NCBI GenBank assembly: GCA_016401345.1
Contig: JAEACG010000006.1
Coordinates: forward strand, 1 to 64,000
DNA: 64,000 nucleotides
Direction of reading: 5' to 3'
From: Fictibacillus nanhaiensis
GTDB lineage: Bacteria > Bacillota > Bacilli > Bacillales > Fictibacillaceae
Both the position numbers and the translations under genes were made by a program. This document shows positions 33,694 to 41,952 of the stretch, in pieces. Each line of letters begins with the position of its first letter. The first letter of the stretch is position 1. The notes beneath the pieces were generated by a model. The model made no database searches and was not told the DNA's origin. It was given only the letters and a program-made list of their open reading frames with translations.

Positions 33694-34956
33694 ATGGCTA
33701 AATCTATTATCGGTTTTTCTAGTAAGTATTTTTTCGAAATAAGCATCTTTCTTTGTTTTCTACTTCCTCCTTTAGGTATTTTACTCGTATTAATAAACGG
33801 ATGTTACCATTTGCATATTACTTTGAAAGAGGGAAGAAGGGTTCAGATTACGCCGGGACTTTTTTTACTGGGAAGTTTATTTCTTTCAACCATTGGATCG
33901 GCATTATTCAATAAGGAGTATTCTTACTTTTTGATTTCCGCTTTACTCCTCTCTTATATGGGCTTGTATGTGAAAATGAAAAATAACAACGTTCAAAAGA
34001 CTTTATCATCTATTAAGTGGATTACCATTTGGGGCGGACTTTACTTTTATGCGCTTTATCCTGTTCAAAAGCTGTTCATGAAAAATATGTATGTAAGCTA
34101 TTTGACAGGTACCGCCCTAATTGGACAAACTGAGATTCAACAAGATTATGAAAGGTTGATGGGGGCTTCATACAATCCTAACCTGTCAGTCGCACTCTTA
34201 TTGTTCGGTCTTTCATTTTTACTTGGAGAGTGTTTGAAAAGCATTAAAAGTGCTTCTTATAAGAAGCTAGTACTGCAAGTAATAGTAGTGGGCATGTTGG
34301 TTCACGCGATTTTTTTAACGGGATCAAAAGCAGGGTTTGGAATATTAATCATCATCTTTACGCTTTTTATTTTTAGATGGAATCGCTTTTATGCGTTGTT
34401 CCTTGCTTCAATCCTGCTGATAAATATTCATTTTATCTTAGAACTAATGCCAAGAAAAGCTAGGCTCTTCGCATCCGCTGATATGCGGAAGGTCATTTGG
34501 GAACGATCTATTCATCTCTGGCAGGAACATTCATTATTTGGAATCACACCTATTGGATTCCACCGAGAATATATGAATCTTTACCATGATAATATACCGC
34601 ACGCTCACAATATGATTATAGGTATATTTACAGAATACGGATCACTTGGTGGTGTTGCGCTGCTCATTGTAATCTCGATTCATGTTTACAAGATGCTTTC
34701 GCTGTATCTATCTAATGTAGCGAATAAAAAACACCTGGATACTTTCTTGCTGTCATTACCAATTATTTTGCTGACGGGTGTTTTTGATTATGTCCTGTAT
34801 TCTCCACAAGTAGCTCTTATTGCCATCATATTACTAGCCACTTGGGAGAAGTACACCGCACGTCTAACCTTGGTCCACCCACGTATATTAAGTTTTGTGA
34901 GAAAGTGGAACGTAGATCTAACGGTTAAACACGGTAAGAAAAAAGAATATCTCTAA
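33694..34956 (+). CDS. O-antigen ligase/polymerase family membrane protein
   Basis: 420 residues with about ten membrane spans. The long extracytoplasmic loop before the last spans holds IWERSIHLWQEHSLFG and the HAHNMIIGIFTEYG block, typical of the Wzy_C/WaaL superfamily. The start at 33694 is chosen because GAAGAGGTTG precedes it. In Gram-positive bacteria such proteins polymerise or attach surface glycans. It stands alone between two terminators; with galE and the 1-3 kb genes it adds to surface polysaccharide capacity. Confidence 0.83.
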   Translation: MAKSIIGFSSKYFFEISIFLCFLLPPLGILLVLINGCYHLHITLKEGRRVQITPGLFLLGSLFLSTIGSALFNKEYSYFLISALLLSYMGLYVKMKNNNVQKTLSSIKWITIWGGLYFYALYPVQKLFMKNMYVSYLTGTALIGQTEIQQDYERLMGASYNPNLSVALLLFGLSFLLGECLKSIKSASYKKLVLQVIVVGMLVHAIFLTGSKAGFGILIIIFTLFIFRWNRFYALFLASILLINIHFILELMPRKARLFASADMRKVIWERSIHLWQEHSLFGITPIGFHREYMNLYHDNIPHAHNMIIGIFTEYGSLGGVALLIVISIHVYKMLSLYLSNVANKKHLDTFLLSLPIILLTGVFDYVLYSPQVALIAIILLATWEKYTARLTLVHPRILSFVRKWNVDLTVKHGKKKEYL

Positions 34957-34961
34957 TTCTT

Positions 34962-34992
34962 CCCCTTCTTCATAGCGAGAAGGGGTATTTTT
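34962..34992 (+). terminator. Rho-independent terminator
   Basis: CCCCTTCT / AGAAGGGG stem with 8-base loop, followed after TA by a T run. Confidence 0.8.
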
Positions 34993-35114
34993 TTCTCACA
35001 TCCCGAATACGTTAAAACAAGAACGTATAAATGACGATACACTCTATGAGTATAAGATCACGATATCGTACGAATGATGTAAAAAGTACAAGTATCAGCA
35101 TAGAGGTGTTATCA

Positions 35115-35225
35115 ATGAACAAGAATCCTTCGTTTGCAAAGGGATGTCTTTGGGGTCTGTTATTATCTATTCCGGTATGGATTGTCTTGATTGTCCTGTT
35201 CCTCTTATTAAGGAAATTACTCTAG
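35115..35225 (+). CDS. 36-residue single-span membrane protein
   Basis: Encodes MNKNPSFAKG followed by one long hydrophobic helix with CLWGLLLSIPVW and a basic end. The ATG at 35115 is preceded by AGAGGTG; an upstream in-frame start would add 28 residues without a ribosome site. The LWG-x-LLS-x-P-x-W core is shared with 11279-11386 and, more loosely, with the next tiny gene. Function unknown. Confidence 0.6.
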   Translation: MNKNPSFAKGCLWGLLLSIPVWIVLIVLFLLLRKLL

Positions 35226-35307
35226 TAATCCTAAGCGTATGTTCTCTAGCAATTCTGTTAAAACTACTATTAGAATTAAAATCTAGTAATAGTTAGGAGA
35301 GCGGAAT

Positions 35308-35418
35308 ATGGAAAGAGAAGGAGATTTCTTTATAGGCTTATTTTGGGCACTTCTTTTTTGCATTCCATTATGGTTATCGATCTTCGGCTGGTTAAATCTT
35401 ATAAAGCGATTTTGGTAG
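35308..35418 (+). CDS. 36-residue single-span membrane protein
   Basis: Encodes MEREGDFFIG and then LFWALLFCIPLWLSIFGW with a basic end (KRFW). TTAGGAGAG lies seven bases before the ATG, and a terminator follows the stop. It has the same length and plan as the gene 82 bases upstream, so the two are probably diverged tandem copies. Confidence 0.6.
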   Translation: MEREGDFFIGLFWALLFCIPLWLSIFGWLNLIKRFW

Positions 35419-35450
35419 AACCTCGGTTTAAAGTGGCCGGGGTTTTTGTT
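35419..35450 (+). terminator. Rho-independent terminator after the tiny membrane genes
   Basis: AACCTCGG / CCGGGGTT stem (one T-G pair) followed by TTTTTGTTT. Confidence 0.7.
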
Positions 35451-35536
35451 TGGTTACTGCAACTTTAGCTTGTGTTGGTGGAGTTTCCTAAATGGTATTA
35501 TAGAAATATACATAAATATGAAAGGAAACACTAACT

Positions 35537-36067
35537 ATGCGTAAACCGATCTTCATTACATTCTCCTTACTCCTTATTCTCATCCTTGCAGCATGCAGCG
35601 AGAGTAAGACTTCTACTAAAAAAGAAATGTCAGACAAAGAAAAACAAGAAGAGATCGTTAAAGTCATTAATGAAGACATCGCTCAAATCTCTAAATATGA
35701 GGTAGAAGCCAATCAGATTCTAGCTTCCGTTTCTGGTGAGAATTTTAAAAATGATAAAGAATTATATGACGTGCTCGTCAATCAGGTCATCCCACTCTAC
35801 GATAAAGTAGTAAAGGGAGCAAAAGAAATTGATCCGAAAACAAGAGAGCTTAAAGCACAAACAGATAAGTTGAAAAAAGCGTCCTTAATCTATCAAGAAG
35901 CTTTACTGCTTGAAAAGGAAGCTTTAGAAAAACAAGATAAGAGTTTAATAGAAAAATCCAACGAAAAAGGACTTCAATACCAAGAAGCGATTCAAGAGTA
36001 TCATGAAGGTATGGAAAAATTAACGAAGAAGTACGACGTTGATTATGAACCAACCCCGTTGAACTAA
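35537..36067 (+). CDS. Lipoprotein with helical mature domain (paralogue of 36127)
   Basis: 176 residues. The signal peptide ends in lipobox LAAC (Cys20), and the mature part is almost entirely charged helix, likely coiled coil, ending KLTKKYDVDYE. It is recognisably related to the convergent lipoprotein on the other strand: both have an aromatic ELYD-x-L or LYDAL block, IIPEY or VIPLY, and end EKL-x-KK-x-DV. AAAGGAAAC precedes the ATG. No named family is recognised. It sits between a polysaccharide gene and LXG toxin 2. Confidence 0.75.
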   Translation: MRKPIFITFSLLLILILAACSESKTSTKKEMSDKEKQEEIVKVINEDIAQISKYEVEANQILASVSGENFKNDKELYDVLVNQVIPLYDKVVKGAKEIDPKTRELKAQTDKLKKASLIYQEALLLEKEALEKQDKSLIEKSNEKGLQYQEAIQEYHEGMEKLTKKYDVDYEPTPLN

Positions 36068-36070
36068 AAT

Positions 36071-36108
36071 AAAAAAGACGATCACTATATAAAGTGACCG
36101 TCTTTTTT
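36071..36108. terminator. Bidirectional terminator between the convergent lipoprotein genes
   Basis: AAAAAAGACG.TCACT pairs with AGTGA.CGTCTTTTTT; A and T tracts on both sides serve both strands. Confidence 0.85.
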
Positions 36109-36126
36109 GTGTCTATCTACTTTTTA

Positions 36127-36639
36127 TTATAGGGACTCGTCATTCTCTTTCTTTTCCAACTTCACATCATGTTTCTTCGCTAACTTTTCCACATCGTTCT
36201 GATAATCTCGCATCATTTTACGTGCAGTATTGAGCTTTTCGTTCGCTTCGTTAATCGTGTTGCTGTCTTGGTTTTCAATCGCAGTCACGATGAGAAGAAA
36301 AGCGCTCGCCTGTAGATTCGTTGCTTCGATAAAGTCCTCGTGTAACTTTCGCAGTTCGTCTGTCTTGGTCTCAACAGCCTCAAGCTTTTGGATGAACGCG
36401 TTGTACTCCGGAATAATCTCCAATTTCAAAGCATCGTAAAGGGTGTAGTCATCTGTGTAGTTCACTCCTGTTACCGCTTCATACTTTCCGACAACCTTTG
36501 TTTCCTCATCTGCCAAATCCGGCATCTCTTCGTTCACGTAGTGAAGCAGATCTTCCTGAACCGGATCACCACTGCACCCAGAAAGAATGAAAATGAACAT
36601 GAGCATGCTCGCTAGTGCGAATCTTTTTACCAAATTCAT
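36127..36639 (-). CDS. Lipoprotein with helical mature domain (paralogue of 35537)
   Basis: 170 residues with signal peptide and lipobox LSGC (about 19-22). The mature domain is helical (LYDALKLEIIPEYNAFIQKLE near 67, then EKLAKKHDVKLEKKE at the end). It has the same length and pattern as the convergent 35537 gene, so an inverted duplication is likely. GGAGGTGACAG precedes the ATG on this strand. Extracytoplasmic and membrane-anchored; the role is unknown. Confidence 0.75.
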   Translation of the reverse strand: MNLVKRFALASMLMFIFILSGCSGDPVQEDLLHYVNEEMPDLADEETKVVGKYEAVTGVNYTDDYTLYDALKLEIIPEYNAFIQKLEAVETKTDELRKLHEDFIEATNLQASAFLLIVTAIENQDSNTINEANEKLNTARKMMRDYQNDVEKLAKKHDVKLEKKENDESL

Positions 36640-36735
36640 CTGTCACCTCCCTCAATCACTGTATTCACGGTGAAATCTGTCCTATGACTGGGTATTTTTA
36701 GTTTGGAGGAGGCCTGTACAGGTTGTAATTGCGTG

Positions 36736-36840
36736 TTTACCGGTGGTGAGAGTTGGAGTTCAGGTGGTGGTGAACATGTTACCGGTGAAAACAAACATAT
36801 CTCAGGTGGAAATAGCCATTTTACCGGTGAACACGTAACA
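36736..36840 (+). repeat. Five degenerate 21-bp tandem repeats
   Basis: Five consecutive 21-base units share a core of the form (A/T)C-(C/A)-GGTG, alternating ACCGGTG and TCAGGTG. The spacing is exact. They lie in the 335-base gap between the lipoprotein gene and LXG toxin 2. They can be read as a seven-residue peptide repeat, but no signal for translation is convincing. A second 21-bp-period array is at 60669. Confidence 0.7.
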
Positions 36841-36893
36841 AATATAAAAACACGTACCGTAAAATCAGTAAGTAAAATGGTACACAAGTTTCA

Positions 36894-36930
36894 TTGAAAA
36901 GCACGGTTTACTTATTGGATAATAAAGGAA
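36894..36930 (+). promoter_or_regulatory. Putative promoter of LXG toxin 2 with element shared with toxin 3
   Basis: TTGAAA (36894-36899), 18 bases, GATAAT (36918-36923). The 15-mer TGGATAATAAAGGAA (36916-36930) recurs exactly at 52882-52896 upstream of LXG toxin 3, with a similar GTTTAYTT stretch before it. Conservation in otherwise different upstream DNA suggests a shared promoter or regulator site. Confidence 0.5.
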
Positions 36931-36974
36931 GTGTGAAATAGGAAAACATTACAGACGAAAGAGGGCAACAGTAA

Positions 36975-38945
36975 ATGGGAAGCAAAGTGTATGAAGCCTC
37001 AACCTTAAAAGCTGCAACCAGTGAACGAGCCCACCATTATGAGCAATTAAGAGAACAATTTGAGACTTTAAAAAAAGAGTTTAGTAAAATAGTAGAGAAC
37101 CATGACTTTAAAGGGCATGGAGCAGATGCGATCAAAGGATTCTACCAGGGGCAGATGGATGTTATCGATGCATGGATTCGGTTGATCGACACGAATGTTG
37201 GCTTTTTTAAAGGCATTCCCGGAGATACGGAGGACGTGGATCTTTCTGGAGATACGTTCGTACAGGTGCCTTTTTTAGAAGAGAATGTGGAGCGAGCGGG
37301 AAAACAGGCGAAGGATATGGTCGCTGATCAACAAGAAGCGCTGCAGCATATTTTTAATAGAGTCAATGACCTTGTCTCTTTATCGGTTTTTTCTAAAGAT
37401 GCATTTGAAGATCAGATGGATAAAGCAGAGAAAAAACGATCTGATACGGTCGAGAAAGTAAACGAGTTCGATCAACGCTTATTAGAAGAGTACAGCATTT
37501 CTCAAAATCAAGAGCAGCATATTTACGGGCTGTTCGCACAGCTGATGGAAGCGACACGGCAAGGGGAGACCATATCTCCTCTCAACTTTAACGCAGAAGC
37601 TTACCACAATAGCGAAGTCTACAAAGCGATCGGACAAGCGAAAAAAGATACCTCTGATTATTTGACGTTTAAAAAGCAGCAAAAAGAGGATCGAAGGATC
37701 GCAAAAGAAATTGAAGAAATGGAAAACAGACCTTTTTATGAGAAGGCTTGGGACACCGTCTGTACGTTTACAGGTGAAGTAACGGGTTATTACGATACAC
37801 AGCGAGCCGCGACGGGCGTTGATCCTGTCACAGGACGCAAGCTGAGTGATGCGGAACGCGTGACATCTGGCGCGATGGCAGCAGCAGGTTTTGTTCCATT
37901 CGTCGGTTGGGCGGGACGAATCGGCAAAGGTGGATCGGCCATCTACAAAACGGTAAAAGGAGCGAACGCTGCGAATCATATGCTCGATGCCCACCGAACG
38001 GCGCAAGGACTTAAGAATCTCCAAAAAGCCGAATATGGCATATATGGACTTGTGTCAGCGAACGGTTTTGGGGAGTACTTCACCGGGAAAGACATGTTTG
38101 GCAATGAATTAACGGAACAACAGCGTAACCAGAGTCTGTTTAATGCGTTTGCGATCGTTGGAGTAAGCGGTGCAGGGTATGGTTTGAGTAAAGTAGATAT
38201 GGGGAAATTTGTTCAAACAAAATTCCCTTACAGCACTCAATATGCGAGACAGAAGCTTTTGCAGGCTGAAGAGATATTAAAAACTGTGAAAAGAAATATT
38301 GGTAATACACGTGTGCCAGTAGGGTTTGAATTGCGAATGCTCGCCACAAATATTGGACTTAATGCGTTTGGATTTAAAGCTGAGATGAAGTCTATCAAGG
38401 AATTGTTGGAGCAGCGTGCGGTTAGTAATGGTGCTAGAAGTAAAGTCGTTTTCAATAAAAAAATAAAGAATATTCAAGAATTTATTGAAGGAAATAAACA
38501 TTTTGAAGAAGTAGTAAATGATTATGCAAATTTATATGCTGAAATTATTAAGTCTAATAAACCTTGGTCCTGGGGAGAGGATATTTTAGGTGGGGAAAAC
38601 TTAACATTGAAACAGAAACGTCAGATTAAAGAAGTAGCTATATCTGAGAGCTATATAGCAGAAGTAAAAGTAACCAAAGTAGAAGGAATGAGATATGGCT
38701 TTGCAGATTTTGCTGGAGCAGGTTTAGTAGAAGAAACTCTATATATTCCTGAAAAATATTGGAGATTATCAGATAAAGAACAATTCAAATGGCTAGATGA
38801 TAAGATAGGAGGACACAGAGAAGGTATGACATGGCATCATACAGAGGTACCTGGAAAAATGGAATTAGTACCCTATGGAATTCATAATATAATTCCGCAC
38901 AATGGTGGTAGAACAACTGGATTGTGGGCAGATGCCCCTAGATAA
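36975..38945 (+). CDS. LXG-domain polymorphic toxin 2 with pre-toxin TG region and HNH-type nuclease tip
   Basis: 656 residues. The LXG helical domain is at 1-215 (GHGADAIKGFYQGQ near 48). A PT-TG pre-toxin segment (RAATGVDPVTGRKLSDAERV, ~278-296) precedes hydrophobic Gly/Ala-rich sequence, and the C-terminal tip ends with TWHHTEVPGKMELVPYGIHN and HNGGR, a WHH-type HNH nuclease pattern. The DNA becomes markedly more AT-rich from about 38.35 kb, where the tip begins, as in a swapped module. Export would be by a type VII system. The SUKH gene 20 bases downstream is the probable immunity gene. No small helical partner gene precedes it. Confidence 0.87.
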   Translation: MGSKVYEASTLKAATSERAHHYEQLREQFETLKKEFSKIVENHDFKGHGADAIKGFYQGQMDVIDAWIRLIDTNVGFFKGIPGDTEDVDLSGDTFVQVPFLEENVERAGKQAKDMVADQQEALQHIFNRVNDLVSLSVFSKDAFEDQMDKAEKKRSDTVEKVNEFDQRLLEEYSISQNQEQHIYGLFAQLMEATRQGETISPLNFNAEAYHNSEVYKAIGQAKKDTSDYLTFKKQQKEDRRIAKEIEEMENRPFYEKAWDTVCTFTGEVTGYYDTQRAATGVDPVTGRKLSDAERVTSGAMAAAGFVPFVGWAGRIGKGGSAIYKTVKGANAANHMLDAHRTAQGLKNLQKAEYGIYGLVSANGFGEYFTGKDMFGNELTEQQRNQSLFNAFAIVGVSGAGYGLSKVDMGKFVQTKFPYSTQYARQKLLQAEEILKTVKRNIGNTRVPVGFELRMLATNIGLNAFGFKAEMKSIKELLEQRAVSNGARSKVVFNKKIKNIQEFIEGNKHFEEVVNDYANLYAEIIKSNKPWSWGEDILGGENLTLKQKRQIKEVAISESYIAEVKVTKVEGMRYGFADFAGAGLVEETLYIPEKYWRLSDKEQFKWLDDKIGGHREGMTWHHTEVPGKMELVPYGIHNIIPHNGGRTTGLWADAPR

Positions 38946-38965
38946 AAAAGGAGGTTTTCTAATTT

Positions 38966-39448
38966 ATGAAAATAGACAAAAGCACTCTTATACTTCCCTT
39001 ACCTTCAGATGAGTTATTTGAAAGAAAAGAAAAAAATTGGAGGCTAAAACTCCCAGAGGATTTTAAAAGTTTTCTAAAGGAAAATAATGGTGGAAAACCA
39101 GTAATCGATACGTTTTCTTGTAAAGAAAATGGTCATGAATACGCAATAGATCGATTTTTATGCATATTAGAAAATCCAAAGAACAATGAAAATGATTTAG
39201 GGGTTTACGATATAGATGTTACTTTGACTCAATTGGAAGATAGACTAACAGACAATGAAGATTTAATTGGTGCAGAAATTTTACCGATTGCAGTGCTATT
39301 TGCTGGTGACTTTGTGTGTTTAGACTTTAGAGAAGATAATACCCATCCTTGCGTTTGTGTTTGGAGCCATGAAGAATCAGGAGAATTAGAGCCTGTTACG
39401 TACATGACAGCAAGTAGTTTTGGAGAATTTATTAGCTTACTATCTTAA
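38966..39448 (+). CDS. SMI1/KNR4 (SUKH-1) immunity protein of LXG toxin 2
   Basis: 160 residues: KLPEDFKSFLKENNGGKP near 28 is the SUKH entry motif, followed by beta strands and a VCLDFREDNTHPCVCVWSHE block near 115, ending in an F-x-EF-x-SLL helix. AAAAAAGGAGG lies upstream. It follows the toxin at 20 bases, the standard toxin-immunity layout, and should neutralise the WHH nuclease in the cytoplasm. Its first 46 codons are nearly duplicated in a fragment at 42413. Confidence 0.87.
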   Translation: MKIDKSTLILPLPSDELFERKEKNWRLKLPEDFKSFLKENNGGKPVIDTFSCKENGHEYAIDRFLCILENPKNNENDLGVYDIDVTLTQLEDRLTDNEDLIGAEILPIAVLFAGDFVCLDFREDNTHPCVCVWSHEESGELEPVTYMTASSFGEFISLLS

Positions 39449-39500
39449 CGCTAATAGTTTGAAAATGTTAACGAAAAGATGATAAAAGAATTATTTATAA

Positions 39501-39537
39501 GCACTTGATTACCTTAAAAGGTGACAAGTGTTTTTTA
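39501..39537 (+). terminator. CACTTG-type terminator, copy 1
   Basis: CACTTG / CAAGTG stem followed by six T. Related hairpins with the same flanking letters (CACTTGATT...) occur at 40377 and 41063, and a decayed one near 43078, marking duplicated cassette ends. Confidence 0.65.
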
Positions 39538-39679
39538 ATTAACGATCTCTACTATGAATTTGATTTGATTCACCTTTTATTTTTGAAAAAAACTTCAAAT
39601 TGTAACTGTTGCAAAACAAAGTGTTACCCTGTTTTTGATCAGATGTTTAATTAGGATTTTGATGATTTAGTGGTACAAA

Positions 39680-39853
39680 ATGGAGACTGAGTGGGCAAAC
39701 GCTTTAAAAGAGATTCCACCAAAAAAAGTATCAGTAAAAATAAAGCCAGTTTTCCTTGGGACCTCATTAAGGCCAGATTCATATAAGGTAGTTTATGAAA
39801 TTGAGGGTAAAGGAATTTTCAAGAAAACTATTGAAAATAGAGCAGGAGGTTGA
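39680..39853 (+). pseudogene. Orphan C-terminal tail of a YeeF-type nonspecific nuclease toxin
   Basis: The 57-codon piece begins METEWANALKEIPPKKV, then IKPVFLGTSLRPDSYKV and YEIEGKG. This is the closing part of the DNA/RNA nonspecific endonuclease domain found at the end of LXG toxins such as B. subtilis YeeF. An in-frame stop lies four codons upstream of the ATG, and no catalytic part is present, so it cannot be active. It ends three bases before a YezG-type immunity gene, exactly the YeeF-YezG arrangement, so a displaced toxin tip is the best reading. Confidence 0.72.
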
Positions 39854-39855
39854 AC

Positions 39856-40337
39856 ATGGAAAAAGAAATGAATAGATTATACAGAGAGATAGCTGAAACA
39901 GTTAATGAGATGATTCCAGAGGATTGGAGTAAGTTTAATTTTATGCTCAAGTTTCAGAAAATGGAGGTGGAACTTACTTTTTTTATACACTTGAAAATAT
40001 GAAATTTAAATATAGTTTAGAGATACCTTTTCAATTTCAAATTGATGAAGACGAGTTTGAAAAAAAGGAAGATATTTTATATACACTGAGTAAGGAACTA
40101 AGAAGTATTTTTAAAGAAAATGATCAAGATCTTTGGTATGCTTTTACAATGTCTCTAGAAAGTAGTGGGAAGTTTACTTTGCACTATGATTATACCAATT
40201 GGTTTAATACCGACTACAGTTTTAGTGACCAGATGATTATTTGGAAGAATAAATATTTAGGTGAAGTACCAAATGATGATAAAGATAAAGCATTAATTGA
40301 AAAGTATAACCGCGAGTTTTCTACTAATCCTATTTGA
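39856..40337 (+). pseudogene. YezG/DUF600-type immunity gene with one frameshift
   Basis: A good start (AGCAGGAGG, ATG 39856) opens MEKEMNRLYREIAETVNEMIP, the YezG family opening. After about residue 29 the frame is broken near 39942 in a T run: adding one T restores QVSENGGGTYFFYTLEN and joins the frame that continues to 40337 (SSGKFTLHYDYTNW). The whole would be about 160 residues, the usual length. It sits directly behind the matching toxin tail. A sequencing error in the homopolymer cannot be excluded. Confidence 0.75.
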
Positions 40338-40376
40338 TATAACGTTGGATAAATAGTTTTTGAACATGAACTTAAA

Positions 40377-40412
40377 GCACTTGATTGTCTTTGAGGGCGG
40401 CAAGTGTTTTTT
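40377..40412 (+). terminator. CACTTG-type terminator, copy 2
   Basis: CACTTG / CAAGTG stem and T run, closely similar to the hairpins at 39501 and 41063. Confidence 0.65.
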
Positions 40413-40546
40413 ATGTCTGGCGTAGTGGCATACGAACTCGTTTTAATATATGGTTCGGGAATTACTTCACTATTAATATAATCTGTTCTGGAAGTAATAC
40501 GCATTATAATAAATCTTTAGAAACTAACCAAGGAGTGAATGGTAGT

Positions 40547-41002
40547 ATGAAAGATTTTGAAGATAGATTTAGTGAGTTGCAAGCGGATATGATATCTATT
40601 TGTATGGAATATATCAATGAAAGAGCAGATAAAATATACGTTTACGCATCGTGTGAAGGAAATATTATTTCGAGTAAGTTCTTTTATTTAATAAATAACA
40701 AATACGTAAAGTGTAATAAAGTGAATGATGCTTTGGAAGATGGAGACGAAGAATATGATGTTAGTCCAAATAGAATGCTTTCGGTACTAAATATAATTAA
40801 TGATAATATTGAAAAAATAGAAACTTTATGCAAAGAATACAATAAAGAAATGCCAACAGAAATGAAATTAATTTATAATGTACATAGTGGTAACTTTAAA
40901 GCAGTGCACGATTATGATTTAGTATATACGAATGATGATATGAAAACAGCTAATCATATAGCTGATGAATGGTTTGAAGAAGTTAAAAATAATAATCTCT
41001 AA
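40547..41002 (+). CDS. DUF600-like immunity protein
   Basis: 151 residues from the ATG that follows AAGGAGTG. It starts MKDFEDRFSELQADMISIC and contains EMPTEMKLIYNVHSGNFKA near 110. The gene at 45013 is a clear paralogue with the same landmarks (FEDYISKLQADM, EMPTEIQMHYNV). I place it near the YezG/DUF600 immunity group, with less certainty than the canonical YezG genes here. It has no toxin partner. A short piece of its 3' end is duplicated at 41712-41747. Confidence 0.68.
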   Translation: MKDFEDRFSELQADMISICMEYINERADKIYVYASCEGNIISSKFFYLINNKYVKCNKVNDALEDGDEEYDVSPNRMLSVLNIINDNIEKIETLCKEYNKEMPTEMKLIYNVHSGNFKAVHDYDLVYTNDDMKTANHIADEWFEEVKNNNL

Positions 41003-41062
41003 TTTTTTTATGGAATTATATGTTAAGTTTTATAAGGAGTAAAGTTGATAAAGTATGATGAA

Positions 41063-41098
41063 AACACTTGATTGTCTTTAGGCAAGCAAGTGTTTTTT
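41063..41098 (+). terminator. CACTTG-type terminator, copy 3
   Basis: ACACTTG / CAAGTGT stem followed by TTTTTT. Confidence 0.7.
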
Positions 41099-41226
41099 CG
41101 CGATTATGGAGAGCTGCTAAACACGTAAATTTAGAAGAGCCTTGAATATAAGATAACAAAAAGCAGAGTTGCCTCATGTACTCTGTATTGGAACGTACAC
41201 TAGAGGCATAAGGAGGAGCGTGTAAG

Positions 41227-41694
41227 GTGATTATGAATGATTCAGTTTTCGGTGAGCTTGAATATGAATATGGTTGGACTAAGGATACTTTTATTCAATT
41301 TTGGGGAAAAGAAACTATGATAACTTTAATGATAGATGGGGAAGAGGACGGTAATTTTGATGAGGAACAATACCTAGCATATGATGCGTTCATACAAAAT
41401 TGGGAACACGTACAAAAAGATATGTTACAGTCCATCTTCACTTATTATGAACAAAGAAGGAAAGAATTGGGTTATGATATAGAAGTGAATAATCATTATC
41501 CAAAAGTTGAAACAATTGAACAACTACTTAAAATGATAGAGTTAGACGGTATTGTTGTTCCTTATGGAGATCTGTGTGAAGGCAGAGATATAAGAGTCAC
41601 ACTTAAGTGTACATGGGATACAGAGAATAGCCTTGGAGTTCGTACGTTAGATGAGAAAATAATTGAAGTAGGTTACCAGGATATTGCCATTTAA
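41227..41694 (+). CDS. DUF2004/DUF6985-type immunity-like protein
   Basis: 155 residues opening SVFGELEYEYGWTKD and closing with a TWDTENSLGVRTL block and VGYQDI, the pattern of the proteins once called DUF2004. The GTG at 41227 is ten bases from AAGGAGG and is preferred over ATG 41233. These small cytoplasmic proteins are frequent in bacillus polymorphic toxin loci, hence an immunity role is inferred. A paralogue is at 43255. Confidence 0.72.
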   Translation: MIMNDSVFGELEYEYGWTKDTFIQFWGKETMITLMIDGEEDGNFDEEQYLAYDAFIQNWEHVQKDMLQSIFTYYEQRRKELGYDIEVNNHYPKVETIEQLLKMIELDGIVVPYGDLCEGRDIRVTLKCTWDTENSLGVRTLDEKIIEVGYQDIAI

Positions 41695-41711
41695 ATAAAT
41701 GAGTTAAAAAC

Positions 41712-41747
41712 TTCGAATGATGATGTTAAAACAGCTAATCATATAGC
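41712..41747 (+). repeat. Gene scar: duplicated 3' fragment of the DUF600-like gene
   Basis: About 35 bases (GATGATGTTAAAACAGCTAA and following) repeat the stretch near 40936-40970 that encodes NDDMKTANHIA. It is not part of any gene here and marks an old recombination point. Confidence 0.6.
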
Positions 41748-41782
41748 AAAAATTATTTGAGTACAAAAAAGTATTTCATCAA

Positions 41783-41905
41783 GAACCACTGCAACAGTTT
41801 AAGTGCAGTGGTTTTGTATTATATTTATCTAGCTACTTTGAGTTGAAATACTTTTATACTTCATTGAACCCTTCGACTAACCCTTCCCAAAACATAATTG
41901 CATTT
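41783..41905. repeat. Duplicated island-edge segment, copy 1 (with terminator)
   Basis: It holds the ACCACTGCA / TGCAGTGGT hairpin (41785-41812) with T run, and then about 90 bases similar to 48590-48705, including CCTTCGACTAA and CCCAAAACATAA. In copy 2 this region is the 3' part of a small minus-strand gene; here that frame is broken. The rest of the 41695-41952 gap holds only the scar at 41712. Confidence 0.65.
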
Positions 41906-41952
41906 AAAAAATTAGATAATAGAAACACAAGTAATTCAGGAGGGTATCTTAA

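Noticed and set aside
36636-36897. Open frames on both strands over the 21-bp array, one with a seven-residue TG-rich repeat
   Set aside because: The peptide repeat is a by-product of the 21-bp period; there is no convincing ribosome site and the unit sequence drifts without codon bias.
37482-38024. 180-codon minus-strand frame inside LXG toxin 2
   Set aside because: Long by chance opposite a real gene; Arg/Cys/His-rich composition, no start signal.
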